From contig NZ_CP005189.1 in NCBI RefSeq assembly GCF_001563285.1, positions 186,001 through 250,000 on the forward strand: 64,000 nt of DNA, written 5' to 3'. This document shows positions 34,592 to 42,580 of this stretch, in pieces (the first letter of the stretch is position 1; each line of letters opens with the position of its first letter). A program made the position numbers and the translations under genes. The notes under the pieces were generated by a model. It saw only the letters and a list, made by a program, of their open reading frames with translations. It had not been told where the DNA came from and ran no database searches. This stretch comes from Sphingobium sp. MI1205 (GTDB lineage Bacteria > Pseudomonadota > Alphaproteobacteria > Sphingomonadales > Sphingomonadaceae).

Positions 34592-34760
34592 CGATCTTCT
34601 TCTAGATGAGCGGCAAGTATGCCGCCTCGTTTTATGACGCACCGTTCGATAAGATGCACGCACAAAATGCTTAGCGTACTGTATATTAGTATATGGTTTA
34701 ATCCATGAGGATTGACCGGTTCAGCCTTCGGGCACCCCTAAGCTCTGGCGCTGCCACGGA

Positions 34761-35606
34761 CTACAACATACTGGCGACTTCCTTTGTCGACAGAAATTGG
34801 CCAGCGTAGGCCTTGCGTGCGCGCGTTTCCTCCTCCACTGCCGCCGCTGGTGGATCAAGCACTTCTTCCGATCGCAATCGTGGGATCCGGGCCTGCCAGC
34901 AGCCCGTTTCCACCTCTTCCGCCTGACTACTAAGGTCCAGTTCGCCCCGATTATGATAGCGTTCGGTCCAGGCCTGCACTGCCGCGGAACGATCGGTTAC
35001 GCCGTAAATCGCGACCAGGGGGAACCGAAACGGAGTCGGCAGCGACTGTTCCTCATGATAGCTGAACAGGCCGACGCTGCCGAAGCCCGGCAACGTCAAG
35101 GTGTCCGGCGCGTGATGTTGCTCGAACCACTGACTGAAGCCAAGCCCCCCTCTTTCATTAGGGACTATCAGGGCCGTGATCACGTCGTCACCACGTCTGA
35201 AGCCTTGTTCTCGGGTCCATCCATGCGACAGGAAGACGGGCCGATAGAAATAATCGCGCAGTCCCTCGAAGGACGCGTCGCGGATCACCTCCATGTCAAC
35301 TGTCCCCACGCGCTCGTTATGGCCCAAGACTGATTTGGCCGCGCTTTCCCATTCATAGATGGTGTGCGCGAAATAGCCCGGATCGACCGGCCGGCCGTCC
35401 ACGATCGGCTGCTGCAGAGAGGTAATGAAGCGCTGGGTCGCGATCGCGCCGTCCAGACGCATAGCGTCGCGGATGTGAATATTGGTGTACCAGTCGTCAT
35501 AGCTGGCCTGACGGCCTTCCACCGCGTTCTGATAGACGATCAGAATGCTTTCTAATGCTTCACCGCTCATCGCATTATCCCTCGGCTCTCTCGCTGCAGT
35601 ATTCAT
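34761..35606 (-). CDS. Two-domain dimeric alpha/beta-barrel protein (EthD-like)
   Basis: A 281-residue protein with two similar ferredoxin-like halves: IVYQNAVEGRQASYDDWYTNIHIRDAM (residues about 22-48) and ALIVPNERGGLGFSQWFEQHHAPDTL (about 145-170), each with the barrel motif followed by a buried GxxxxQRF or GFGSVGLF strand. This looks like an internal duplication of an EthD/Dabb-type domain. Function is unknown; such proteins often assist ring-oxidation pathways. AAGGAG lies 8 nt before the ATG at 35606. It is divergent from a SnoaL gene across a 171-bp gap. Confidence 0.65.
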   Translation of the reverse strand: MNTAAREPRDNAMSGEALESILIVYQNAVEGRQASYDDWYTNIHIRDAMRLDGAIATQRFITSLQQPIVDGRPVDPGYFAHTIYEWESAAKSVLGHNERVGTVDMEVIRDASFEGLRDYFYRPVFLSHGWTREQGFRRGDDVITALIVPNERGGLGFSQWFEQHHAPDTLTLPGFGSVGLFSYHEEQSLPTPFRFPLVAIYGVTDRSAAVQAWTERYHNRGELDLSSQAEEVETGCWQARIPRLRSEEVLDPPAAAVEEETRARKAYAGQFLSTKEVASML

Positions 35607-35669
35607 TCACGCTCTCCTTTGCGCGAAGGGACATGTGTTCGCAATTATCTGCGTCTTTTCGCCACGATC

Positions 35670-35679
35670 TCGTATACGA
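35670..35679. promoter_or_regulatory. GntR-type operator (TCGTATACGA)
   Basis: A perfect 10-bp palindrome in the gap between the divergent genes starting at 35606 and 35778. The same core occurs upstream of the GntR gene at 37003-37033. FCD-type GntR proteins typically bind sites with a GTATAC core, so this is a likely target of the 36179-36973 regulator. A TTGACT at 35686 could be the -35 box of the rightward promoter. Confidence 0.6.
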
Positions 35680-35777
35680 TATGGGTTGACTCGGATTCCG
35701 TCAACGGTAGTGTGGCATACCGTCTTGCTGACGAAACGATAGTCCGGTCAGATGAAGAGCTAGGCAGGGAGAGTGAA

Positions 35778-36131
35778 ATGAGTGAGCAGACGACAGCTAT
35801 CGTGCACCGGCACTTGGACGCCTGGCAGAAGGGAGATGTCGACGCACTGCTGGCCGACTATGCCGATGACGCTGTGATGATGACTCGAGATACCGGCGTT
35901 GTAGCGGGCAAACCACAGATCAGGGCGCTGTTTGAACATGTGTTCGCGGAAATATTCAGGCCCGATGATACCCGTCTCCAGGTCACGGCGGAGCTGATCT
36001 CCGGCAATCATGCCCTGGTGCATTGGGACGCGACTACGTCCGCCTTCCGAACCAGTGGCGCGTTCGATGCCTTCACCATCAGCGACGGCAAGATCGTCGC
36101 CCAATTTGCGGGAATGGCCGCAGATTCTTGA
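35778..36131 (+). CDS. SnoaL/DUF4440-like small protein
   Basis: A 117-residue NTF2-fold protein: IVHRHLDAWQKGDVDALLADYADDAVMMTRDTGVVAGKPQIRALFEHVF and LVHWDATTSAFRTSGAFDAFTI. This single-domain type includes polyketide cyclase-like isomerases and proteins of unknown function. The start at 35778 is preceded by AGGGAGAG; the upstream in-frame extension is promoter DNA. It is convergent with the GntR gene, and its promoter holds a GntR-type palindrome. Confidence 0.75.
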   Translation: MSEQTTAIVHRHLDAWQKGDVDALLADYADDAVMMTRDTGVVAGKPQIRALFEHVFAEIFRPDDTRLQVTAELISGNHALVHWDATTSAFRTSGAFDAFTISDGKIVAQFAGMAADS

Positions 36132-36178
36132 TGCAGAACTGCGGAAACTACCCGCATGTGGGCGAACCGCCCTCCGCT

Positions 36179-36973
36179 TCAGATTGACTGCGGATGACCG
36201 ATCGCCCGAGGGCCCCCGTCCTTCTTGTGTTCGACAAAGCCGCGGTCAGCGCGATAGTCGTTTAGCACCTTGCGCGTCTGCTTCATCAGGATCTTGATAG
36301 CCTTGCCCTCGTCGCCAGCCTTGAGCGCCTGCGCTATCTGAGGATATTTGGGGGCGCACGCGTTGATCGCGCGATGCCCCAGGATCGTCGCGATAGAGCG
36401 GGTATAATGGTTCATGCGGGTACGGCCAGCCATGTCGGCAAGATAGCGGTTGCCGCAGGAACGAATGATAAGCGAATGGAAGCGGTTGATCTCACGCAGG
36501 GTCGCCGCGCCATCCAGGCCCTTGCCCCTCTCCTCTATGCGTCGCGCGATTCTGATCAATTCATCGGCCAGTGCTCCATGGCCCCCGTCGACGACCAGCC
36601 GCTCCATGGCACAGGCCGACATCCATGTCAGAAGCTCGAATCTTTCCAGTATCTCTTCAGGTTCGATCAGACGCACACGAGCACTTCGGTTCGGGACCAG
36701 TTCAAGAATGCCCTCGCCTGCCAGGATGCGAATGGCTTCCCGTACCGGGACGCGCCCGATGGAAAGCGCGGCACCCACTTCCGGCTCGCTGATAGCGTCA
36801 CCGGGACGCAATAATCCACGGCCGATCAACCCGTCGATATGCTGAATCGCTTGCACCACCAGTGCGCTGGACCCGATCTTGTTGCCCGCCCCGCGCCGGG
36901 ATTCCGTCGTTTCTTCAGCTACTTCCACGACCATCGGCTTTTCCAATATCCGCCACAATAGGGCGCTGGACAT
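36179..36973 (-). CDS. GntR-family transcriptional regulator (FCD subfamily)
   Basis: A 264-residue regulator. The N-terminal winged helix is IDGLIGRGLLRPGDAISEPEVGAALSIGRVPVREAIRILAGEGILELVP, with the VPVREAIR recognition segment typical of GntR. The C-terminal FCD helical domain (LLTWMSACAMERLVVDGG, INRFHSLIIRSCGNRYL) binds an organic-acid effector, often through metal held by His and Asp. The start at 36973 follows GAGAGGG; 37000 and 36934 are alternatives. Its own promoter has two GTATAC-type palindromes. It is divergent from an SDR gene. Confidence 0.88.
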   Translation of the reverse strand: MSSALLWRILEKPMVVEVAEETTESRRGAGNKIGSSALVVQAIQHIDGLIGRGLLRPGDAISEPEVGAALSIGRVPVREAIRILAGEGILELVPNRSARVRLIEPEEILERFELLTWMSACAMERLVVDGGHGALADELIRIARRIEERGKGLDGAATLREINRFHSLIIRSCGNRYLADMAGRTRMNHYTRSIATILGHRAINACAPKYPQIAQALKAGDEGKAIKILMKQTRKVLNDYRADRGFVEHKKDGGPRAIGHPQSI

Positions 36974-37002
36974 GGACCCTCTCAAAAATCGCCACAGCAT
37001 TT

Positions 37003-37033
37003 CTGTATACGATATTCACATTGTCGAATACGA
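37003..37033. promoter_or_regulatory. Paired GntR-type operators
   Basis: CTGTATACGATA (37003-37014) and TCGAATACGA (37024-37033) lie 21 bp apart, one helical double turn, between the divergent GntR (start 36973) and SDR (start 37147) genes. Their core matches the palindrome at 35670. They are probably autoregulatory operators. Confidence 0.55.
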
Positions 37034-37146
37034 AATTATCGCGAATGAAGGGAAGTGCCCAGTTCGCGGCCAGCCTTTTTGACTATCCCTGGGAAGCAAG
37101 CGCGGCCATCATAGCCGGCGCACAATAAGCAATTACGGAGGATGCA

Positions 37147-37905
37147 TTGAAGGAATTTGGAGGCAAAGTGGCACTGGTCACCGGCGGCGGAAACGGGATT
37201 GGCCTTGCCACTGCTCGCCTTTTTGCGGAGCGCGGCGCGCGGGTGGCGATCGCGGATGTGAATCGCGAAGCCGGCGAGCAAGCGGCCGAACTTTTGCGGG
37301 GTTCCGGCGCGGAAGTCATTTTCGTCTATGGCGATGTGTCCGACAAAGCGGTCGTGGAGCAGATGATCGGGGACACCATAGCAAGGCTGGGCGGCCTGGA
37401 TCATGCCGTCAACAATGCGGCCATCGTCCATCCCCAGGATGGGGAGTGGGACGATGACGCCTTTCAGCGCACTTTGGACATCAACCTCTCGGGCGTCATG
37501 CACTGCCTAAGGGCCGAACTGCGCCATATGGCCGCGACGGGCAAGGGCTCGATCGTCAACACCGCCTCGATCGCCGGACTCATCGCCTCAGTGGTGCCTT
37601 CCCAGCCTGGCTATACCGCCAGCAAGCATGGAGTGATCGGCCTTACCAAGGTTGCCGCGCTCAAGCACGCAAGGGCAGGCATCCGCGTGAACGCGGTGTT
37701 GCCGGGCGTGACCTTGACCAACATGGTCAAGGACGTCATGGAAATGGGCGAGGATGAGCGCCGGGTTCTGGAAAATATGGCGCCGATGGGCCGCATCGCT
37801 CAGCCCGAAGAGATCGCGGAAGCAATCATCTGGCTTTGTTCGGACAAGGCGAGCTTCGTCACCGGCCACTCTCTTGTCGTCGATGGCGGCGCCCTCGCGC
37901 AATAA
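37147..37905 (+). CDS. SDR-family oxidoreductase
   Basis: A 252-residue classical SDR beginning with TTG at 37147 after GGAGGATGCA. ALVTGGGNGIGLATARLF (cofactor), VNNAAIVHPQDG, IVNTASIAGLIAS (Ser) and YTASKHGVIGLTKVAAL (Tyr/Lys) are clear. D in VAIADVNRE at the second strand suggests NAD preference. Divergent from the GntR regulator and likely under its control. The 192-bp gap to the next gene shows no recognised feature. Confidence 0.86.
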   Translation: MKEFGGKVALVTGGGNGIGLATARLFAERGARVAIADVNREAGEQAAELLRGSGAEVIFVYGDVSDKAVVEQMIGDTIARLGGLDHAVNNAAIVHPQDGEWDDDAFQRTLDINLSGVMHCLRAELRHMAATGKGSIVNTASIAGLIASVVPSQPGYTASKHGVIGLTKVAALKHARAGIRVNAVLPGVTLTNMVKDVMEMGEDERRVLENMAPMGRIAQPEEIAEAIIWLCSDKASFVTGHSLVVDGGALAQ

Positions 37906-38097
37906 GGGCCTATTCGGCGGCCGCCTTGGATCCAGGAACAGGAGCTTCGCCTGGCCACGCAGCGACGGCGGATCATGTGCGGGCGCATGGCGGCCATGCA
38001 CGGGTTTATCGGAAGTCTCTCCCAAGACCGGCTCCACTGCCGCACGGGGCAGGCCAGGCCATGGCCTTTGACGGCTTCGACATAAAGAGGGACGCAG

Positions 38098-38952
38098 ATG
38101 AAAATCGCGCAAATAGAACAGCTCGCGCTCGATCCCGTCGAACAATCCTACGACCATCGGGACGTGATACTCTACGCGCTCGGGATCGGCTACGGCGCCG
38201 ATCCCCTCGCGGAAGATGAACTGCCCTTTGTGTACGAACGCAATCTTCAGTGCCTGCCCTCCTTCGCCAACCTGCTTTGCGAAGCTCCTTTCTGGCAAAA
38301 GGACCCGGCCTTCGGCATCGACTGGCAAGGCATCCTGCACGCAGAGCAACGTTTCGAGCTGCATCGGCCGTTGCCGTCGCGAGGCAAGCTGCGGGGATTC
38401 AGCAGCATCATCGGCATTGAAGACAAGGGCGCTGGACGGGGCGCCCTTCTGCATCAGCAGCGCAATCTGGTGGATGCTGCATCCGGTGACCTGCTGGCGA
38501 CGCTCCGCGCGACACTGTTCCTGCGTAACAATGGCGGCCAGGGAGGATTTGGCCAGTCCATCTCACCGCCCGCCCCGATCGAAGGGCCGGCGAACGGTCG
38601 CGTCCTTGAATATGCGACGCTGCCGGGGCAAGCGCTAATGTACCGGCTGAACGGGGATTGGAATCCGCTGCACGCGGACCCGGCCGTTGCTCGGCGGGCG
38701 GGCTTCGGACGACCCATCCTGCACGGCCTCTGCACACAGGGGATCGCCTGCCGTGCGATATTGAGCGCCTATTGCGGAGGCGATCCGGCGCGGCTCAAAT
38801 CAATGTTCGTGCGGTTCAGCCGTCCGGTGATGCCGGGCGAGACGATCCGGATCGAGTTTCATGAAGAAAACAGCAAATTGCTGCGGTTCAGGGCGATTGC
38901 CAAGGAACGCGATCTGGTGGTGTTGGATCGCTGTTCGGCGGAGCTGCACTGA
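38098..38952 (+). CDS. MaoC-type enoyl-CoA hydratase 2 (double hot-dog), copy 2
   Basis: A 284-residue paralog of the 29985-30839 hydratase, same length and colinear throughout (for example FVYERNLQC, GIEDKGAGRGALLHQ, GDWNPLHADPAVARRAGF, ILHGLCTQG, KSMFVRFSRPVMPGETIRIEF). Catalytic Asp and His of the hydratase-2 motif are kept. It hydrates a 2-enoyl-CoA to the (R)-3-hydroxy product. Two copies in separate operons suggest two similar hydration steps or substrates. It lies 192 bp after the SDR gene and is convergent with the epoxide hydrolase gene. Confidence 0.9.
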   Translation: MKIAQIEQLALDPVEQSYDHRDVILYALGIGYGADPLAEDELPFVYERNLQCLPSFANLLCEAPFWQKDPAFGIDWQGILHAEQRFELHRPLPSRGKLRGFSSIIGIEDKGAGRGALLHQQRNLVDAASGDLLATLRATLFLRNNGGQGGFGQSISPPAPIEGPANGRVLEYATLPGQALMYRLNGDWNPLHADPAVARRAGFGRPILHGLCTQGIACRAILSAYCGGDPARLKSMFVRFSRPVMPGETIRIEFHEENSKLLRFRAIAKERDLVVLDRCSAELH

Positions 38953-38980
38953 TCGCAGCACCGCCGGTCAACGCAGGTCG

Positions 38981-40120
38981 TCAGCCGCGGAGCTGACGGA
39001 AACAGGTGCGCACTTCATTCACGAAAATCTCGGGTTGTTCAAAGGCGGCGAAGTGGCCGCCCTTTTCCACATTGTTCCAGTGGATGATGTTGCTGAACAG
39101 GGTTTCCCCCCATTTGCGCGGCGGCGACATGATTTCGCGGGGGAACTGGCTGTAGCCGAGCGGAATGGCGATGTTCATCGGCCGGAAGAAGCCCATGCTT
39201 TCCCAATAGAGCCGCGCCGATGACGCGCCGCTGTTGGTCAGCCAATAGAGCATGATGTTGTCGAGCATCTCGTCATAGGTGAAGATCGTTTCCGGCTCAC
39301 CATCGCAGTCGCTCCAGCCGCGCAGCTTTTCATAGATCCAGGCCGCCTGCCCGACCGGCGAGTCCGCCAGGCAATAGCCGATGGTCTGCGGCCGGGTGGC
39401 CTGGAGCCGTGCATAGGCGGACTCGACGTCGGCGAAATGCTTGAGCTGGCCGATCGCCTTTTCCTCATCGGCATCCAGTTCCGGCCCCAGATCGTCGGGG
39501 CGGATGGAAAGCATGTTGAAATGCACACCGGCAAGGCCCTGGGGCGCCTGCACGCCCAGCGCCACGGTGACGGCCGAGCCCCAGTCGCCACCCTGCGCGA
39601 CGTAGCGGTCATAGCCCAGCCGCCGCATCAGTTCGGCCCATGCGCGCGCGGTCCGCTCGACGCCCCAGCCGGTTTCGGCGGGCTTACCCGAAAAGCCGTA
39701 GCCCGGCAGCGAAGGCACCACCAGATGGAAGGCATCGGAGACATCGCCTCCGTGGGCGACCGGATCAGTGAGCGGCCCGATCACCTTGTGGAATTCGATC
39801 ACCGAACCAGGCCAGCCATGCGTCAGAAGCATCGGCATCGCATCGGCATGCGGCGAACGGATGTGCAGGAAATGGATGTCGAGCCCGTCGATCTGCGTCT
39901 TGAACTGGCCGAAACCGTTGAGCATCGCCTCGCAGCGGCGCCAGTCATAGTCGTTCCGCCAATAGTCGATGAGCGCGCGCAGCCGGTCCAGCGGAACACC
40001 TTGCGACCATCCTTCCGCCGGTTCCCGTTCGGGCAAGCGCGCGTGGTCGAGACGATAGTTCAGATCGTCCAGCTCGCTCTGCGGAACGGCCAGGACGAAC
40101 GGGGTAATGGTTTCACTCAT
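38981..40120 (-). CDS. Epoxide hydrolase (alpha/beta-hydrolase with EH N-terminal domain)
   Basis: A 379-residue epoxide hydrolase. The N-terminal domain (ITPFVLAVPQSELDDLNYRLDHARLPE) is typical, HGWPGS forms the oxyanion region, GGDWGS holds the nucleophilic Asp, and GGHFAAFEQPE the catalytic His. It opens an epoxide to a diol, perhaps one made by the P450 or another oxygenase. The true start at 40120 overlaps the upstream kinase stop as ATGA; the much longer frame upstream is the kinase gene on another frame. Third gene of the TIM-barrel/kinase/hydrolase operon. Confidence 0.9.
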   Translation of the reverse strand: MSETITPFVLAVPQSELDDLNYRLDHARLPEREPAEGWSQGVPLDRLRALIDYWRNDYDWRRCEAMLNGFGQFKTQIDGLDIHFLHIRSPHADAMPMLLTHGWPGSVIEFHKVIGPLTDPVAHGGDVSDAFHLVVPSLPGYGFSGKPAETGWGVERTARAWAELMRRLGYDRYVAQGGDWGSAVTVALGVQAPQGLAGVHFNMLSIRPDDLGPELDADEEKAIGQLKHFADVESAYARLQATRPQTIGYCLADSPVGQAAWIYEKLRGWSDCDGEPETIFTYDEMLDNIMLYWLTNSGASSARLYWESMGFFRPMNIAIPLGYSQFPREIMSPPRKWGETLFSNIIHWNNVEKGGHFAAFEQPEIFVNEVRTCFRQLRG

Positions 40121-41517
40121 GACTGGCGCTCCAGAATGGAATTGAGCATGAAGGCGATGCGATGGAGCAGGCGCTGGGTGAAGTGTGCGCCGGCGCTGGC
40201 GACCAGAATATCGTCGTTCAGGCCGCCTTCGAAGGAATCGCGCCCGCCGCTGATGACCAGGTTCATGAGGCGCAGGCCCGCGCGCAGGGCGAAGAAATCG
40301 ATCTGCCGCTGTGGTACGTCGGCGCCGCCCGCCGCGCGATAGGCGTCCATGAATTTCGACCAGTCGGTGACGGCAATGACGACCGGATAACAATAGCCCA
40401 AATCCTCGCCCGGATGGCCGATCGCGCACTGTTCCCAATCGAGGACGGCGGTAATCTGGTCGTCCTGCGCCAGGATATTGTGGAAAACCATGTCGTTGTG
40501 GACGATCGCCCGGCGATCATCCATGCAGTCGACATTCTCGCGCAGCCATGAAATCACCGCCGACATGGTGACGGACTGCCAATGGGCCCGGCTGGTCCAC
40601 TGTTCGGCCAGCAATTCCAGCTCGGCGCGCCAGCCTTCGACGTCATGGCGTTCGCGTGCCTGGCGCAGCCCCGCGCCCACCGTATCGACTGGCTGAGCGT
40701 GCAGCACCGCCATTTCGCGCGCAAGGCCCAGTACTACCTGTTCGCTTTTCGCCGGCAGCCAGTAATCCGGCTGCACTGTCGATCCAGCCACCTGTTCGAC
40801 CAGCAGGAAGGCCGCGTCCAGCCAGACGGGATCATTTTCGACCAGCACGGGGCGAGGCACGCGCATGCCGGCGCCGGCAAGCTTTTCCAGTAGCTGATGT
40901 TGGAGCGCCTCGCTGAGGAAGGCGTCGCTGCTGGCCCGGCCGGGAATGCCGCGCTGGATGACCATGTCGCGCGGCAGGTCCGCACCCCCGGCGATGGAGA
41001 ACAACGCGGTCTGGCGCGAGCGTCCGCCCACGATCAGGCGGAAGGCGGTGACTTCCACATCCTCGCAACCCGGGCGGCGGCGCAGATAGGCCTGCAAACG
41101 GATCGGATCGATCGTGCTGACATCGGCGCTCTCATGGGCGGGCGCGGATCGTTCAACGGCGTCGATGCGGTTCACCGCCGCATCCAGCAGCGATTTTTCC
41201 CAGCGAATCGCCTCGGCCAGCGCGCTCAAGGACGCGCCCTGATCCAGCTGCCCTGCCGCCTGCGCGATCGCCGCGCCCGTGTTGCGATAGGCGGCGGCAT
41301 TTTCGGGCGGACCAATCAGCCGGTCGGTATCCACCAGCGGCTGATCGGCAGCAAGCGCTGGCAGCGCATCGGGTCCCGGTTCCAGAGCATTAGCCATGGT
41401 GGTCAGGATCCTGATCCCATTATCCAGGGCGTCGCGCGCATTGCTGTTCTCAACGCTGGGGCGGACCTGCGTCCGCAAACCGCGCGCTACACTCCACAGA
41501 TATTGGGCATTGGTCAC
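40117..41517 (-). CDS. APH-type kinase fused to an N-terminal helical domain
   Basis: A 466-residue protein. The C-terminal two-thirds is an APH kinase: FRLIVGGRSRQTALF (Gly-rich loop near residue 165), VHNDMVFHNI (Brenner motif with His-Asn-Asp, keeping catalytic Asp and Asn), VLDWEQCAIGHPGEDLGY. The first about 140 residues (QYLWSVARGLRTQVRPSVENSNARDALDNGIRILTTMANALE) match the style of the small protein at 46865-47374, which sits next to another kinase. This is a fusion of what is a separate partner elsewhere, as in LvaA/LvaB. Starts with GTG at 41517 after AGGAGA; stop overlaps the hydrolase start. Confidence 0.78.
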   Translation of the reverse strand: MTNAQYLWSVARGLRTQVRPSVENSNARDALDNGIRILTTMANALEPGPDALPALAADQPLVDTDRLIGPPENAAAYRNTGAAIAQAAGQLDQGASLSALAEAIRWEKSLLDAAVNRIDAVERSAPAHESADVSTIDPIRLQAYLRRRPGCEDVEVTAFRLIVGGRSRQTALFSIAGGADLPRDMVIQRGIPGRASSDAFLSEALQHQLLEKLAGAGMRVPRPVLVENDPVWLDAAFLLVEQVAGSTVQPDYWLPAKSEQVVLGLAREMAVLHAQPVDTVGAGLRQARERHDVEGWRAELELLAEQWTSRAHWQSVTMSAVISWLRENVDCMDDRRAIVHNDMVFHNILAQDDQITAVLDWEQCAIGHPGEDLGYCYPVVIAVTDWSKFMDAYRAAGGADVPQRQIDFFALRAGLRLMNLVISGGRDSFEGGLNDDILVASAGAHFTQRLLHRIAFMLNSILERQS

Positions 41518-41573
41518 GTCAGAAATCTCTCCTAGAACAGGTTCGGCGGCTTACTGTATGATTGCGCATAATT

Positions 41574-42458
41574 TCAATGCCCCCGCGCCATTATTGCGCG
41601 TGCGCCATGGGCGCAGCGTTGCAGGGCATCGTCCAGAGAGCCATTGCGCAGCGGCGCCGACAGCACTTCCAGTCCGACCGGTCCGTCATAACCGGTTTGC
41701 GCCACGGCTTGAAGGAAGGCGGGCAGATCATAGGCCCCCTCCCCCGGTACATGCCGGTGATCGACCGTGTCGGTGAACAGATCATCGGGCGTCCCGGGGG
41801 TTACGTCGGAAATCTCGACCCCCGCGATGCGCGACCTGGGCAGACCGGCGAGCGACTGAAGCGGCAGCGACCGGCGCGCGAAGTGCCAGCTGTCCAGCAT
41901 CAATCCCGCCTCCTCGTCCCGGCTGTCCCCGAGAACGGCGAGAGCGGACGGGACGTCGGCAATATTGGAAAAGGCGATGATCTCCAGCGCGAGAACGACA
42001 CCGCTCCCCCGCGCGCGCTCCACAACGGCGGCAAATCGATCCGTCATGCGCGCTGTGGACGCGGGTTCAGCGGCGAAATCCCCTGTGACCTTGAGAATGC
42101 GCGCGCCAAGCTGTCCCCCAAGATCGAGCATGGTGTCGAGCGAACGGCGCCAGTCGTCATCGTCGCCCCACCAGCCGGTCAATGCCTCGATTTCCAGATG
42201 GCGCATGCCATGATCGGCGAGCAGCGACCGCATTCCCGCGACACCGTGGATGGCGACGGCATCGACCAGTTCCGGTTCGATCAAGCCGATGCCGGCAAAG
42301 CCTGCCCGCTGCGCCGCGCGCACGCGATCCGTCAGGGGAATGGGACAGGGCAGCGGATCGGCGGTGGGCCTCTGCCCCGCCAGCAGCCAATGCGCGGCGA
42401 GCAGATCAGGCGCAGCATGTGCCATGGGCGGTTGCCGCCCGGACAGCGTTTCTTCCAT
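41574..42458 (-). CDS. Sugar-phosphate isomerase/epimerase-like TIM-barrel protein
   Basis: A 294-residue AP-endonuclease-2-type TIM barrel. Metal-ligand positions appear in VVLALEIIAF (Glu), GLMLDSWHF (Asp, His), and PVGLEVLS (final Glu), with HRHVPGEGAYDLPAFLQ before it. The family has isomerases, epimerases, dehydratases and lyases on sugars and other polyols. In this operon, with a kinase and an epoxide hydrolase, it may act on a diol or hydroxyketone. Substrate unknown. First gene of a leftward operon. Confidence 0.8.
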   Translation of the reverse strand: MEETLSGRQPPMAHAAPDLLAAHWLLAGQRPTADPLPCPIPLTDRVRAAQRAGFAGIGLIEPELVDAVAIHGVAGMRSLLADHGMRHLEIEALTGWWGDDDDWRRSLDTMLDLGGQLGARILKVTGDFAAEPASTARMTDRFAAVVERARGSGVVLALEIIAFSNIADVPSALAVLGDSRDEEAGLMLDSWHFARRSLPLQSLAGLPRSRIAGVEISDVTPGTPDDLFTDTVDHRHVPGEGAYDLPAFLQAVAQTGYDGPVGLEVLSAPLRNGSLDDALQRCAHGARAIMARGH

Positions 42459-42511
42459 TCACTCATCCTCTCATCTGCCGCAGGCTTGGCAATGCCTCGC
42501 GATCGCCTTAA

Positions 42512-42523
42512 TATGCTACCATA
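42512..42523. promoter_or_regulatory. Putative regulon operator (TATGCTACCATA)
   Basis: An 11-of-12 match to TATGCTAGCATA in the 122-bp gap between divergent TIM-barrel (42458) and Rieske (42581) genes. Confidence 0.5.
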
Positions 42524-42580
42524 CGGATCGCCCGCAAACCATAATCTCGGGCGACCATCCAAAAGACTGGAGGAGAGGTC

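Noticed and set aside
38981..40438. Longer start for the epoxide hydrolase at 40438
   Set aside because: The first 106 residues are Arg-rich shadow of the kinase gene; family similarity starts at MSETITPF (40120), which overlaps the kinase stop as ATGA.
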